DNA from: Microthrix sp041394405
GTDB lineage: Bacteria; Actinomycetota; Acidimicrobiia; Acidimicrobiales; Microtrichaceae
Length of the DNA stretch: 64,000 nt
Assembly (NCBI GenBank): GCA_041394405.1
Contig: JAWKIF010000007.1
Coordinates: 186,001 to 250,000, forward strand
Reading direction: 5' to 3'
Shown: piece by piece, positions 42,488 through 50,341 of the stretch
How the letters are laid out: each line of letters begins with the position of its first letter
Numbering within the stretch: position 1 is the stretch's first letter
Program-made: the position numbers and the translations under genes
The notes under the pieces: generated by a model
What the model was told of the DNA's origin: nothing
The model's input: only the letters and a program-made list of their open reading frames with translations
The model's database searches: none

Positions 42488-42775
42488 CTAGAGCGAACCG
42501 ACCGCCGCCTTGAGGGTTGCGAGCCCGGCGGGGTTGATGCAGTAGCGGGTGCGGGGTCCGTCGATCTCCCCCTGAACCAGTCCGGCTTCGCGCAGGATGC
42601 GGAGGTGCTCGGAGACCGTCGACTGGGCAAGGGGCAATTCGTCGACGACCTCGTTGGTCACGCAGGTGTCTCGTGCGGCCAGCACCCGGAGGATCTGGAC
42701 GCGGGCTGGGTGGCCCAACGCTTTTGCCATCGCAGCCAGGTTGCTGTCGGTTGCCATCGTGTCGAGGGTGTCCAT
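42488..42775 (-). CDS. ArsR-family winged-helix regulator
   Basis: 95 residues. ArsR/SmtB pattern: MAKALGHPARVQILRVLAAR, TNEVVDELPLAQSTVSEHLR (recognition helix) and ILREAGLVQGEIDGPRTRYC. Cys at about residue 38 (DTCVTN) and at 79 (RYCIN) occur where arsenite- or thiol-sensing relatives (with CYC at the second place) hold theirs. Divergent from the YraQ/ArsP-type permease gene with an operator-like inverted repeat between them, so it probably represses that module until an arsenical or persulfide-like signal binds. The signal is not proven. Confidence 0.87.
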   Translation of the reverse strand: MDTLDTMATDSNLAAMAKALGHPARVQILRVLAARDTCVTNEVVDELPLAQSTVSEHLRILREAGLVQGEIDGPRTRYCINPAGLATLKAAVGSL

Positions 42776-42827
42776 CGACCATCGACGATACCCGGCTTGG
42801 TCCTTGTTGTCGCCTCAATCATCGTGT

Positions 42828-42843
42828 ATCGTCGAAAAACGAT
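42828..42843. promoter_or_regulatory. Candidate ArsR operator
   Basis: Inverted repeat ATCGT-CGAAAA-ACGAT overlapping the permease start codon (42842); related ATCG repeats (atcgacgat at 42781-42789) stand next to the ArsR start. Symmetric ATCG-type half sites within a divergent ArsR promoter region suggest repressor binding. Confidence 0.45.
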
Positions 42844-43939
42844 GAGTAGCGATGAGTTGCGAGCGTCCCCCGTCGAGCCCGAGATGGGCGCCTCCCTTGA
42901 GTCGGCGCCGGCGCCCTCGTCAAGCCCACCAGCGCGTCGATGGTGGCTGGTGGGCGGGGCTGCGGCCCTGTGGTGGGTGCTGTACAGCCTCACCCGCCCG
43001 TTCTGGGATTGGCTGCTCTTCGACGTCGTTGGGCTCGAGTCGGACAGCCGGGTGGGGGAGTCGGTCCACTTCTTCTTCTACGACGTCACCAAGATCACGC
43101 TGTTGCTGACGGGGATCATCTTCGTGGTGACGGTCCTGCGCAGCTTCATGTCGGTCGAGCGCACACGGGCCCTGCTCGGCGGGCGTCGCGAGGGTGTCGG
43201 CAACGCCGCGGCTGCTGGCCTCGGGGTGGTGACGCCCTTCTGCTCGTGTTCGGCGGTTCCGGCGTTCATCGGCTTCGTTGCCGCCGGGGTTCCGCTCGGG
43301 GTCACGATGAGCTTCCTGATCGCGTCGCCGATGGTGAACGAGGTGGCCATCGTCATGCTCTACGGCTTGTTCGGGTGGAAGGTGACGGCCCTCTACATCG
43401 GCACCGGGCTGGTGATCGCCACGCTGGCCGGATGGACGATGGGTCGCATGGGTCTTGAGCGGTGGGTGGAGCCGTTCGTGTTCGAGACGAAGCTGCGCGG
43501 CAAGGTGGTCGACCCATCGATGGGGCTGTCGTGGGACGACCGCCTGGCCATGGGCCGAGAAGAGGTCGCCTCGATCCTGGCCAAGATCTGGCCGTACCTG
43601 CTGGTGGGCATCGGGGTGGGTGCGGTCATCCACGGCTGGGTGCCCGAAGCGTGGTTTGCCGAACATGCCGTGGGCCCGGCCGGCGTGCCGGTCGCCGTCG
43701 GACTCGGTGTGCCGCTGTACTCCAACGCCGCCGGAGTCATGCCACTGGTCGAGGCGCTGCACGACAAGGGCATGCCGATGGGCACCGTGCTGGCCTTCAT
43801 GATGAGCGTCGTCGCTCTCTCGCTGCCCGAAACGATCCTGCTGCGCCGGGTGCTGCAACCAAAACTGATCGTGACGTTCATCGCCGTGGTTGCCACCGGC
43901 ATTGTCGCCACCGGCTACCTCTTCAACGCCGTCCTGTAG
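42842..43939 (+). CDS. YraQ/ArsP-family permease (DUF318)
   Basis: 365 residues from ATG 42842; the longer open frame runs back across tRNA-Ser and is not coding. Eight or so membrane helices with the hallmark GVVTPFCSCSAVPAFIGFVA (CxC pair) and ASPMVNEVAIVMLYGLFGWK, and late helices with GVPLYSNAAGVMPLVEALHD. ArsP members export trivalent organoarsenicals and others of the family are uncharacterised. The ArsR regulator and the mini-thioredoxin that follows 29 bases after the stop support a thiol/metalloid theme. A cytoplasmic N-terminal Pro/Ser tail of about 35 residues is present. Confidence 0.87.
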   Translation: MSSDELRASPVEPEMGASLESAPAPSSSPPARRWWLVGGAAALWWVLYSLTRPFWDWLLFDVVGLESDSRVGESVHFFFYDVTKITLLLTGIIFVVTVLRSFMSVERTRALLGGRREGVGNAAAAGLGVVTPFCSCSAVPAFIGFVAAGVPLGVTMSFLIASPMVNEVAIVMLYGLFGWKVTALYIGTGLVIATLAGWTMGRMGLERWVEPFVFETKLRGKVVDPSMGLSWDDRLAMGREEVASILAKIWPYLLVGIGVGAVIHGWVPEAWFAEHAVGPAGVPVAVGLGVPLYSNAAGVMPLVEALHDKGMPMGTVLAFMMSVVALSLPETILLRRVLQPKLIVTFIAVVATGIVATGYLFNAVL

Positions 43940-43968
43940 ACCGCCACACCGATGCGAAGGAGCACATC

Positions 43969-44205
43969 ATGAACATCAAGATCCTGGGCAGCGGATGCTC
44001 GAAATGCGACCAGCTCGAGGTCGCAGCACGAGCTGCCGTCGCAGACGCAGGGGTCGAGGCGGAATTCGACAAGGTCACCGACCCTGCCGAGATCGCCTCC
44101 TGGGGCGTGATGTCCACCCCGGCGCTGGTCATCGACGACGAGGTGGCGGCCTCCGGACGGATCCTCTCCGCCAGTGAGGTGAGGCAGCTGCTCCCCGATC
44201 GGTGA
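43969..44205 (+). CDS. Mini-thioredoxin (redox-active disulfide protein, MTH895-type)
   Basis: 78 residues from ATG 43969 with AAGGAG at good spacing. Thioredoxin fold reduced to its minimum: MNIKILGSGCSKCDQLEVAA with the CSKC active site, then ADAGVEAEFDKVTDPAEIAS and STPALVIDDEVAASGRIL with the cis-Pro strand (TPALVID). Typical of the small disulfide proteins that pair with YraQ/ArsP permeases. Probably reduces cysteines or a metalloid-thiol adduct for the permease. Third gene in the ArsR-permease module. Confidence 0.9.
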   Translation: MNIKILGSGCSKCDQLEVAARAAVADAGVEAEFDKVTDPAEIASWGVMSTPALVIDDEVAASGRILSASEVRQLLPDR

Positions 44206-44331
44206 CGATCGGCCCTCCCCCGACGCCGGCATGGAGCCGGTGAGCTTGGGACATCTGCAAGACTCTCGCATGCTGCTCGTCCCACGCCAGAGCCCAACAC
44301 CGCCCACCGAGCCTCCGACCCGACGTTGGTG

Positions 44332-45615
44332 ATGCGCCGCGAGGAAGTCGCGCTGTCGGTCCTTCGAGGTCTGGTGAAACGTCCCCGGCTCGCCGATGCG
44401 GTGTTTCGGTTGGACAAGTGGGGCAACATCCTGGGCCCCGACCGCTTCATCGACCCGTATCCCATCTATGAACGGATGCGTTTGGCCGGGCCGATCTCGT
44501 TCAGTCCGTTCCTGCAGCAATGGGCGGTGGTCGGCTACGACGAGGGTCGGGAGGTCTTGAGCTCGCCCAGCTTCGGCGTTGCAGCCCAACTCGAACTCCT
44601 CCTCGAGGCCCGGCCGTACTCGCGGCTCAGCGACAGCACCAAGCGGTTGCTCCGCAACGCGCTGCTGTTCACCGACCCGCCGCTGCATACCCGGCTCCGC
44701 TCCGTCGTGAACCGGGCCTTCACTCCGCAACAGATGAAACGGCTCGAACCGCGCGTGGAAGCGCTCGCCGCCGACCTGGTTGGGGCGATGGCCGCGCAAC
44801 CGAACCCCGAGGTGATGGCTGGCTTGGCGGAACCGCTCCCGATCGACGTCATCTCCGAGCTCATCGGCGTGCCGCACGACCGGTGGGCCTGGGTGGCCCG
44901 GATTTCGACCGAGCTGCGGGAGGTCTTCGATCCGTTCGTGCCGGTCGACCCGGCCAAGGTCGACGGAACCTGCGAAGAGCTCGCCGCCTACTACGGCGAA
45001 CTCGCCGACGAGCGCCTCGACGAACCCCGCGACGATCTGATGAGCGCGCTCGTGAAGGCCGAGCGGGAGGGCGACCGGCTCGATCGATCGGAACTCATCA
45101 GCATGGTGGCGATCCTGATGTTGGCCGGTCACGAAACCACCAGCGGTGCCATCGGCAATGCCATCGTCGCCCTCGCCGATCACCCCGACCAGCTGGCCCT
45201 CCTCGCGGAGAACCCGGAGCTCTGGCCCAACGCCGTGGAGGAACTGCTCCGTTACGACACGGCGCTCCACACCGACCCGCGGGCCGCGCTGGAAGACGTG
45301 TCCATCGGGGGCGTGACCATCAAGAAGGGGCAGAACCTGACGGTCATGCTTGGTGCCGCCAATCGAGACCCCCGGAGGTTCGCCGATCCAAACGAGCTTC
45401 GCCTCGACCGCAACGACCCGTCACCGCTGTCGTTCGGGCATGGCATCCACCACTGCATCGGTGCCGCCCTCGCCCGGATGGAGACCCGCATCGCCCTGCG
45501 TGCCTTCATCGAGACGTTCGGCGTCTACACCATCGACCACGACACGATCGCCTGGAAGCAGTCCCTGGCGTTCCGCAGCCCCACCCACCTGCGCTTCCGT
45601 CGCGGGCAGGCCTGA
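44332..45615 (+). CDS. Cytochrome P450
   Basis: 427 residues from ATG 44332 (TTG and GTG codons just upstream are less likely). I-helix oxygen-binding AGHETTSG, ExxR motif VEELLRYD, and heme loop LSFGHGIHHCIGAALARMET with the axial Cys about 50 residues before the end. A bacterial class I P450, needing ferredoxin and reductase that are not encoded nearby. Helix C region FTDPPLHTRLRSVVNRAFTP is typical. Substrate unknown; many actinobacterial P450s of this layout act on lipids, terpenes or steroids. Confidence 0.93.
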   Translation: MRREEVALSVLRGLVKRPRLADAVFRLDKWGNILGPDRFIDPYPIYERMRLAGPISFSPFLQQWAVVGYDEGREVLSSPSFGVAAQLELLLEARPYSRLSDSTKRLLRNALLFTDPPLHTRLRSVVNRAFTPQQMKRLEPRVEALAADLVGAMAAQPNPEVMAGLAEPLPIDVISELIGVPHDRWAWVARISTELREVFDPFVPVDPAKVDGTCEELAAYYGELADERLDEPRDDLMSALVKAEREGDRLDRSELISMVAILMLAGHETTSGAIGNAIVALADHPDQLALLAENPELWPNAVEELLRYDTALHTDPRAALEDVSIGGVTIKKGQNLTVMLGAANRDPRRFADPNELRLDRNDPSPLSFGHGIHHCIGAALARMETRIALRAFIETFGVYTIDHDTIAWKQSLAFRSPTHLRFRRGQA

Positions 45616-45649
45616 CTTCTTGCCGCCCGATCGGCATCTTCTGGGCTGA

Positions 45650-45671
45650 GGCCGCTGCCGGAGCAGCGGCC
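45650..45671. terminator. Bidirectional hairpin terminator
   Basis: Perfect inverted repeat ggccgctg-ccggag-cagcggcc between the convergent P450 (stop 45615) and dodecin (stop 45678) genes. Symmetric placement fits ending both transcripts. No T-run. Confidence 0.6.
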
Positions 45672-45677
45672 AGCGTA

Positions 45678-45884
45678 CTACTGGCCTTCGAACTTGAACG
45701 AGACCCGAAGCTTGGTTCGGAAGGTGATGACGTCGGCGGCCGTGAGGTCCATGTCCTGCTCGATCACCTCGGCGACTCGGACGTCACGGAGACTCTGCTG
45801 CGCCAGGGTGACTGCGTTGACTGCGGCGTCCTCCCATGAGTCCTCGCTCGTGCCCACCAGTTCAATGACCTTGTACACGCTCAT
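45678..45884 (-). CDS. Dodecin flavin-storage protein
   Basis: 68 residues from ATG 45884, preceded by AAGGGGG. Full dodecin sequence: SVYKVIELVGTSEDSWEDAA, then NAVTLAQQSLRDVRVAEVIE, then FRTKLRVSFKFEG. The protein forms a hollow dodecamer that stores FMN or riboflavin. The Trp of EDSWEDA stacks against the flavin pair. Regulated expression is unknown. The open frame further upstream is not coding. Confidence 0.93.
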   Translation of the reverse strand: MSVYKVIELVGTSEDSWEDAAVNAVTLAQQSLRDVRVAEVIEQDMDLTAADVITFRTKLRVSFKFEGQ

Positions 45885-46046
45885 GGCTGTTCCCCCTTGT
45901 GTCGGCCCGTGGCCGGGCCGATGCATCTCCCAGTGTGTCACCGCCGGTGCGTTTCTGCTGGAGGCCACGAGCAACGGTCGGGCGAGCGCCCACGGTGAAG
46001 GCGACACGGGCACAGGAGTGCCGCCGATCCCCGTCGCGACTGCGGG

Positions 46047-46985
46047 CTAGCCCTCCTTGAGCGCGGCGGCGACGTCCACGGTCAGGCCGGTCTCGCGCTC
46101 GGCGACCTCCCACAGGGCCTTGATCGCCGCGTCGCTGCCCGGCCGGACCAGGGGCTTGAGGACGGGCGGCCCGTTGGTTGCCAGCAGCGGCCCGTAGAAG
46201 CCACCACCCGGTGCTGAGGGGTCGGTCGCTGCGCGCAGCTGGCTCAGCGCGCCGCGATCGGTGGACATGCCCGTCACCTTCACGAGCTTCTCGGACACCG
46301 TGCCCAGGAGGCCGGCGCCTCCTTCCGCCCGGGTGGTGGTCTGCAGGTCGGAGTTCGTCAGGCCGGGCTGGGCCGACAGCGCCTTGGCGTCCACCCCCTC
46401 GCGGTCGAACTGTTCGTGAAGCCCAACGGCGAGGTGGCGCATGGCAAGCTTGGTCTGTCCGTACATGCGCCACGGGTCGTAGTTGGTGAGCATGTGGGGA
46501 TCGTCGGGGTCGACGGCGCGGCCGGTGTGTTGCGCGGTGCTCGACAAGGTCACGACCCTCGCTCCGGGCGTGCGGACGACGATCGGCAACAGGCGCGACA
46601 CCAGCGCCCAGTGCCCCAGCACGTTGATGCCGAACTGGGTGTCGAAGCCATCCTCGGTACTTCCTTGGGGCAGCGCCATGACCCCGGCGTTGCACATCAG
46701 GATGTCGATCCGGGCATGGGCGGCAGCGATCTGCGTCGCCGCGGTCTCGACCGATGCCAGCGACCCGAGGTCGACCTCCACGATCTCCAGCGACGCCGAC
46801 GGATGCGCGGCGAGAATCTCGTCGTGAGCCGCCTTGGCCTTGGTCTGGTTGCGGGCCGCCATGACCACGTGGGCGCCCTTGCCGGCGAGCGCCTTGGCAG
46901 AAGCCAGGCCGAGCCCGCCGTTGGCCCCGGTGACGACAGCGACCTTGCCGGTCTGGTCTGGGATGTTCTTCGTCGACCAAGTCAT
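46047..46985 (-). CDS. Short-chain dehydrogenase/reductase
   Basis: 312 residues from ATG 46985, preceded by GAGGAGG. Classical SDR: GKVAVVTGANGGLGLASAKA (TGxxxGxG), LMCNAGVMALPQGS (NAG), LSSTAQHTGRA catalytic Ser and YGQTKLAMRHLA (YxxxK). The long loop after NAG and the length fit oxidoreductases of the retinol dehydrogenase-like branch common in mycobacteria. NAD(P)-dependent oxidation of a hydroxyl on a lipophilic compound is the general expectation. It stands alone on the minus strand, between dodecin and an unknown pair. Confidence 0.9.
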   Translation of the reverse strand: MTWSTKNIPDQTGKVAVVTGANGGLGLASAKALAGKGAHVVMAARNQTKAKAAHDEILAAHPSASLEIVEVDLGSLASVETAATQIAAAHARIDILMCNAGVMALPQGSTEDGFDTQFGINVLGHWALVSRLLPIVVRTPGARVVTLSSTAQHTGRAVDPDDPHMLTNYDPWRMYGQTKLAMRHLAVGLHEQFDREGVDAKALSAQPGLTNSDLQTTTRAEGGAGLLGTVSEKLVKVTGMSTDRGALSQLRAATDPSAPGGGFYGPLLATNGPPVLKPLVRPGSDAAIKALWEVAERETGLTVDVAAALKEG

Positions 46986-47093
46986 GGTCGTCCTCCTCTG
47001 CTGTGGCACCGCGGACTGGTTGCGCCAACTGGCATGGGCGCTTGGCTCACGCTACGGGCGGCGTGACTCCTGGGGACACACTGCCAGCTGGCA

Positions 47094-47747
47094 TCACGAG
47101 AACCGGCGCGGGAAGTGAAGCTCGTGCCACTTCTGGAGTCGAGTCTCCGCCGAAGCCCGACGCTTTGCGGCCAGGTCGCGATAGATGTCGTTGATCGCCG
47201 ACTGCGCCTCCTCTTGGACACGCAGCACGTCCGCGGTGGCGCCAGCTCGGGAGGTGTTGATGTCATCACCCCCGAAATCCTCCACGAAGCCGCCTGATCG
47301 TTGTGATCGAGGCATGGCTTCGGCTTCGGAATCAGCGGCCCGCTTCCGTCGTGACTGGACATCGGATCGCACCCGGAAGACCCCGGCCTTCTCGTCTCGG
47401 ATGCGGCGCGTGAGGTCGGACTCAACGCTGGAGAACAGCGCCGATCGGGCAAGCTGCTTGAGCTGAGCGCATTCGACGAGCGCCTCGTCCACCAGCATCA
47501 GCGCCTGATCCAACTGTTCGCCTGTCGCGTGCTCAGGGTCGGGCATCAGATCGTCGAAACGGGCGTTGAGGCCGTCGACCACATCGATTGGCGGGAAGAT
47601 GGCCTCGACATCGACGCCCGATTCGGCGATGACCGTCCCGATGTCGTCGGGGACGGCGCCGACGTCGTCCCCGGCTACCGGGGCGTTGCCCAAGATCTCG
47701 TCGACGAAGGCGTCGACCTCCGGGTCGTCCCAGGCGTCATCGCTCAT
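47094..47747 (-). CDS. Acidic protein of unknown function, partner of a coiled-coil gene
   Basis: 217 residues from ATG 47747, which shares four bases with the upstream stop. The N-terminal about 55 residues are very acidic (SDDAWDDPEVDAFVDEILGN), then a short Pro/Ile patch (AIFPPIDVVDGLNARFDDLM), and the second half is a basic helical segment (LTRRIRDEKAGVFRVRSDVQ, SRRKRAADSEAE) likely to form a coiled coil, ending in WHELHFPRRFS. No family is recognised. The tight overlap indicates a complex with the coiled-coil neighbour. Confidence 0.7.
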   Translation of the reverse strand: MSDDAWDDPEVDAFVDEILGNAPVAGDDVGAVPDDIGTVIAESGVDVEAIFPPIDVVDGLNARFDDLMPDPEHATGEQLDQALMLVDEALVECAQLKQLARSALFSSVESDLTRRIRDEKAGVFRVRSDVQSRRKRAADSEAEAMPRSQRSGGFVEDFGGDDINTSRAGATADVLRVQEEAQSAINDIYRDLAAKRRASAETRLQKWHELHFPRRFS

Positions 47748-48358
47748 CCGCACCAACGATTCACGTCCGATTCGGCCTGGCTGAGGTCGCGCTCCGCTTC
47801 GCCGATGAAGCCCTCGTTGTGCTCCAGTTCTGCTTGGGCGCTTCGGGCCGAAGACTCCAGTTCGGCCGCAGCCTGCGACGCTTCCCTCGCACGCTCATCG
47901 GCTTCGGATTCCTGGGCTCGGAGCCGTTCCAGGTGGGCTTGCGCGTTCTGGACCAACTCCAACGCCCGCTCGTGGGCTGCCTGGGCCTGTCGCTCCACCT
48001 CCTCGTCGTGGGCTCGTTCCAGCCCGACCGGCTGAAAGGTGTCTTCCCGCGCCTCCTGCGCCGCATCTCGTGCGCGGTCCCGTTCCCGGGCGGTCTCTTC
48101 CTTGTGTCTCAGCGCAGCGGTCAGGTCGCGTTCGCCGGCTGAGACCTCGGTGGCGGCGGTGCCGGCAGCCCTGGCCAAGCCTTCGGCTCGGGTCGCCGCT
48201 TGGCGGTACCGACTCTGTGTTTCGTGAGCCCGCTCGCGCAACCCGGCAACCCGTTCCCGAACTTGCCCCAGCTTCTCGCGGGCGGCCTCTCGCCGACTGC
48301 GTGCGGCCGCGCAATTGCGTTGCCGTTCTTCGTCGTTTTCCGGTTCTCCCCAGCTCAT
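47744..48358 (-). CDS. Coiled-coil protein of unknown function
   Basis: 204 residues that are almost entirely heptad-like: QRNCAAARSRREAAREKLGQ, RYRQAATRAEGLARAAGTAA, HKEETARERDRARDAAQEAR, ELVQNAQAHLERLRAQESEA and more, with Glu/Ala/Arg in a/d-spaced pattern. It should form a long rod. No signal peptide, membrane segment or ATPase motif. It overlaps the acidic partner by four bases and is divergent from a P450. I know of no named family. A structural or scaffolding role is a guess. Confidence 0.7.
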   Translation of the reverse strand: MSWGEPENDEERQRNCAAARSRREAAREKLGQVRERVAGLRERAHETQSRYRQAATRAEGLARAAGTAATEVSAGERDLTAALRHKEETARERDRARDAAQEAREDTFQPVGLERAHDEEVERQAQAAHERALELVQNAQAHLERLRAQESEADERAREASQAAAELESSARSAQAELEHNEGFIGEAERDLSQAESDVNRWCG

Positions 48359-48434
48359 GCGTTCATGGTGCCATATCGGTCAACCGGTTCGACGTGCCTC
48401 CCTGCGGCTCCCCGATTGACTTGACAGGTGGCAG

Positions 48435-49709
48435 ATGCGTTGCGACGTTGGCCATGTGTCGCCACGAGGAACGTCGGTCAGCGATCTTCAGTCCGGAGAC
48501 AGCGCCCGGCCTGGGGACAGCGAAGCCCGGCCGTATCTGCTGCGGGGAGGGGAGTCGTGGCGATCGCCGTGGGAGGACTACCGCTGGCTTCGTGACCACG
48601 ACCCCGTCCACCGAAACGCGGACCCCGAGTTCGGCGAGTTCTACGTGCTGTCCCGGTTTGCCGACGTGTTCGACGCCGTTCGGGACACCGCCACCTTCTC
48701 CTCGGCCCAGGGTCTGACCCTGGACCCGAACGTCATGGATATGTTCGCCGGGCGGGCTGCTCCGATCGTCATGATGGACCCACCGGAGCACACGGCCATG
48801 CGCCGCCTGGTGAGCCGGCCGATGACACCCACCCGGGTCGCCCCGTTCGAGCCCGACATCATCGACTTCGTCGATCGGTGCCTCGACGAGGTGGAGGCCC
48901 GCGGCGCGGACGAGGTCGACATCGTCGAGCTGTTCCTCAAGCCCTTTCCGAGCTTCCTTGTGGCCCACTATCTGGGGGTGCCGCGCCAGGACCGCCCTCG
49001 GTTCGACGGCTGGACCAACGCCATCGTCGCGGCCAACGCTACGGGCGATGTCGTGGGCGCGGGAGGGGCACTGAGCGACCTGTTTGGCTTCGCCGATCGC
49101 CTGATCGAGCGGCGCCGAACTGACCCCGGCGACGACCTGGTGTCCCAGCTGGTGGCTGCGGGCCCGGACGCCGTCGATGCGTTCTGGATCGTGGGGTTCG
49201 TGTTCACCATGGTGACCGGGGGCAACGACACCACCACGGGCCTCTTGGGAGGCACGCTCGATCTGCTGGCGCGGATGCCCCAGCAGCGTGACTGGTTGCT
49301 GGAGGACCCGGCGCGTATCCGCCCGGCCATCGATGAGTTCCTCCGGCTGACGACCCCGGTGCAGAACCTCGCCCGCACCGCCACCCGCGACGTTGAGGTG
49401 CTGGGCACCACGATTCCCGCGGGCCGCAAGGTGATGCTGCTCTACGGGTCGGCCAACCGCGACGAGCGCGAGTTCGGCCCCACCGCCGGCTCCCTCGACG
49501 TCCGACGGAACCTGGACCGAATTGTGTCCTTCGGATACGGAGCGCACCACTGCCTGGGCGCCGCCGTCGCCCGCCTGGCCGCCGGCGTCGCCGTGGAGCG
49601 CCTGCTCGACCGCTTCCCGAACTTCGGCGTCGACGGGGAGCGAGGCCGCTACGCACCGGGGCCCTTCGTGCGCCGCTTCGAGTCGTTGCCCTTCTTCGCT
49701 CGGCCCTGA
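48435..49709 (+). CDS. Cytochrome P450
   Basis: 424 residues from ATG 48435. I-helix TGGNDTTTGLLGG (acid-alcohol NDT pair), ExxR-type IDEFLRLTTP, and heme loop VSFGYGAHHCLGAAVARLAA with the axial Cys about residue 373. The N-terminal region (RPYLLRGGESWRSPWEDYRW) and YVLSRFADVFDAVRDTATFS match steroid- and alkanoate-type actinobacterial P450s. Electron-transfer partners are not encoded here. A substrate in sterol or lipid breakdown is plausible because a KstR-type operator lies less than 600 bases downstream of its stop, but that box faces another gene. Confidence 0.92.
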   Translation: MRCDVGHVSPRGTSVSDLQSGDSARPGDSEARPYLLRGGESWRSPWEDYRWLRDHDPVHRNADPEFGEFYVLSRFADVFDAVRDTATFSSAQGLTLDPNVMDMFAGRAAPIVMMDPPEHTAMRRLVSRPMTPTRVAPFEPDIIDFVDRCLDEVEARGADEVDIVELFLKPFPSFLVAHYLGVPRQDRPRFDGWTNAIVAANATGDVVGAGGALSDLFGFADRLIERRRTDPGDDLVSQLVAAGPDAVDAFWIVGFVFTMVTGGNDTTTGLLGGTLDLLARMPQQRDWLLEDPARIRPAIDEFLRLTTPVQNLARTATRDVEVLGTTIPAGRKVMLLYGSANRDEREFGPTAGSLDVRRNLDRIVSFGYGAHHCLGAAVARLAAGVAVERLLDRFPNFGVDGERGRYAPGPFVRRFESLPFFARP

Positions 49710-49786
49710 CCGGGAGCCGCCACAGCGCACACGCGCGCCAACACGTCACGTACCCAGAGGATGCAGGTCGGGGGTCGACGGGCGCG

Positions 49787-50269
49787 CTAGCGGCCCCGTG
49801 CCGTGGCGGCAGCGTGGCGTTGGTCGAGCGCTGCCCGAATCGCCCCAACCAACTTGTTGCGGGTGACTGGGGTGTGGGCCACCACGACACGGTCGGTGTC
49901 GATGCCCGGCGTGTCCGCTCCGCCGGGCTCGGTGGTGCGCGATTGGTGGGGTGATTGCTCCACCACCACGGCCGGAGGGCGCCGACGCGCCAGCGTTCGG
50001 TCGAGCACCGCGGCCCCGCCTTCGTGCGGGCGCAACATGTTGACGACGACGTCGGCGCCTTCCACCAGCTCACACACGCCGTGGTCCACCAGTGAACAGC
50101 CCACATCCTCGGGGCCGCAGCACGTCCGCACCTCGTAGCCCTCCTGCTCGATGACGCTGGCGATGAGCGACGGGGTCGAGTCGGCCTCGCATTCAAGCAG
50201 CACCCGGACCCGGTCGCTATCGGCGCCGTCCCAAACCGGATCGTGCGTTCGCTTCTGTCGTCGGAGCAT
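49787..50269 (-). CDS. Pseudoreceiver-like protein of unknown function
   Basis: 160 residues from ATG 50269, preceded by TTGGGGGAG. It can be aligned to a response-regulator receiver: RVRVLLECEADSTPSLIASV for strand and helix 1, YEVRTCCGPEDVGCSLVD, and ADVVVNMLRPHEGGAAVLDR where the phospho-acceptor Asp of VLLDLMLPGMDG is replaced by Asn. The last strand VVVAHTPVTRNKLVGAIRAA replaces the usual K-P pair. No output domain is present. It would thus be a non-phosphorylatable receiver that signals by protein contact. A perfect KstR-type box lies 36 bases upstream of its start. Confidence 0.6.
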   Translation of the reverse strand: MLRRQKRTHDPVWDGADSDRVRVLLECEADSTPSLIASVIEQEGYEVRTCCGPEDVGCSLVDHGVCELVEGADVVVNMLRPHEGGAAVLDRTLARRRPPAVVVEQSPHQSRTTEPGGADTPGIDTDRVVVAHTPVTRNKLVGAIRAALDQRHAAATARGR

Positions 50270-50304
50270 GGCTCCCCCAAGGAGGGTGGTCGAAGGCCCA
50301 AAGT

Positions 50305-50318
50305 AGAACGTGTTCTAG
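50305..50318. promoter_or_regulatory. KstR-type operator
   Basis: TAGAACGTGTTCTA, fully symmetric with a GT centre, fits the mycobacterial KstR consensus TnnAACnnGTTnnA exactly, and the flanking bases (g..tagaac gt gttcta..gt) extend the symmetry. It is 36 bases upstream of the pseudoreceiver start (50269, minus). KstR represses cholesterol-uptake and degradation genes and is relieved by steroid-CoA. Confidence 0.65.
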
Positions 50319-50341
50319 TTATTCACAAGGTGCTGGTGTGG

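Noticed and set aside
41978..42841. In-frame extension of the permease upstream
   Set aside because: It would run through tRNA-Ser and the divergent ArsR gene; ATG 42842 gives the family's normal length.
50305..50318. LexA/SOS box
   Set aside because: Actinobacterial SOS boxes have GAAC and GTTC four bases apart; here the spacer is two, which fits KstR instead.
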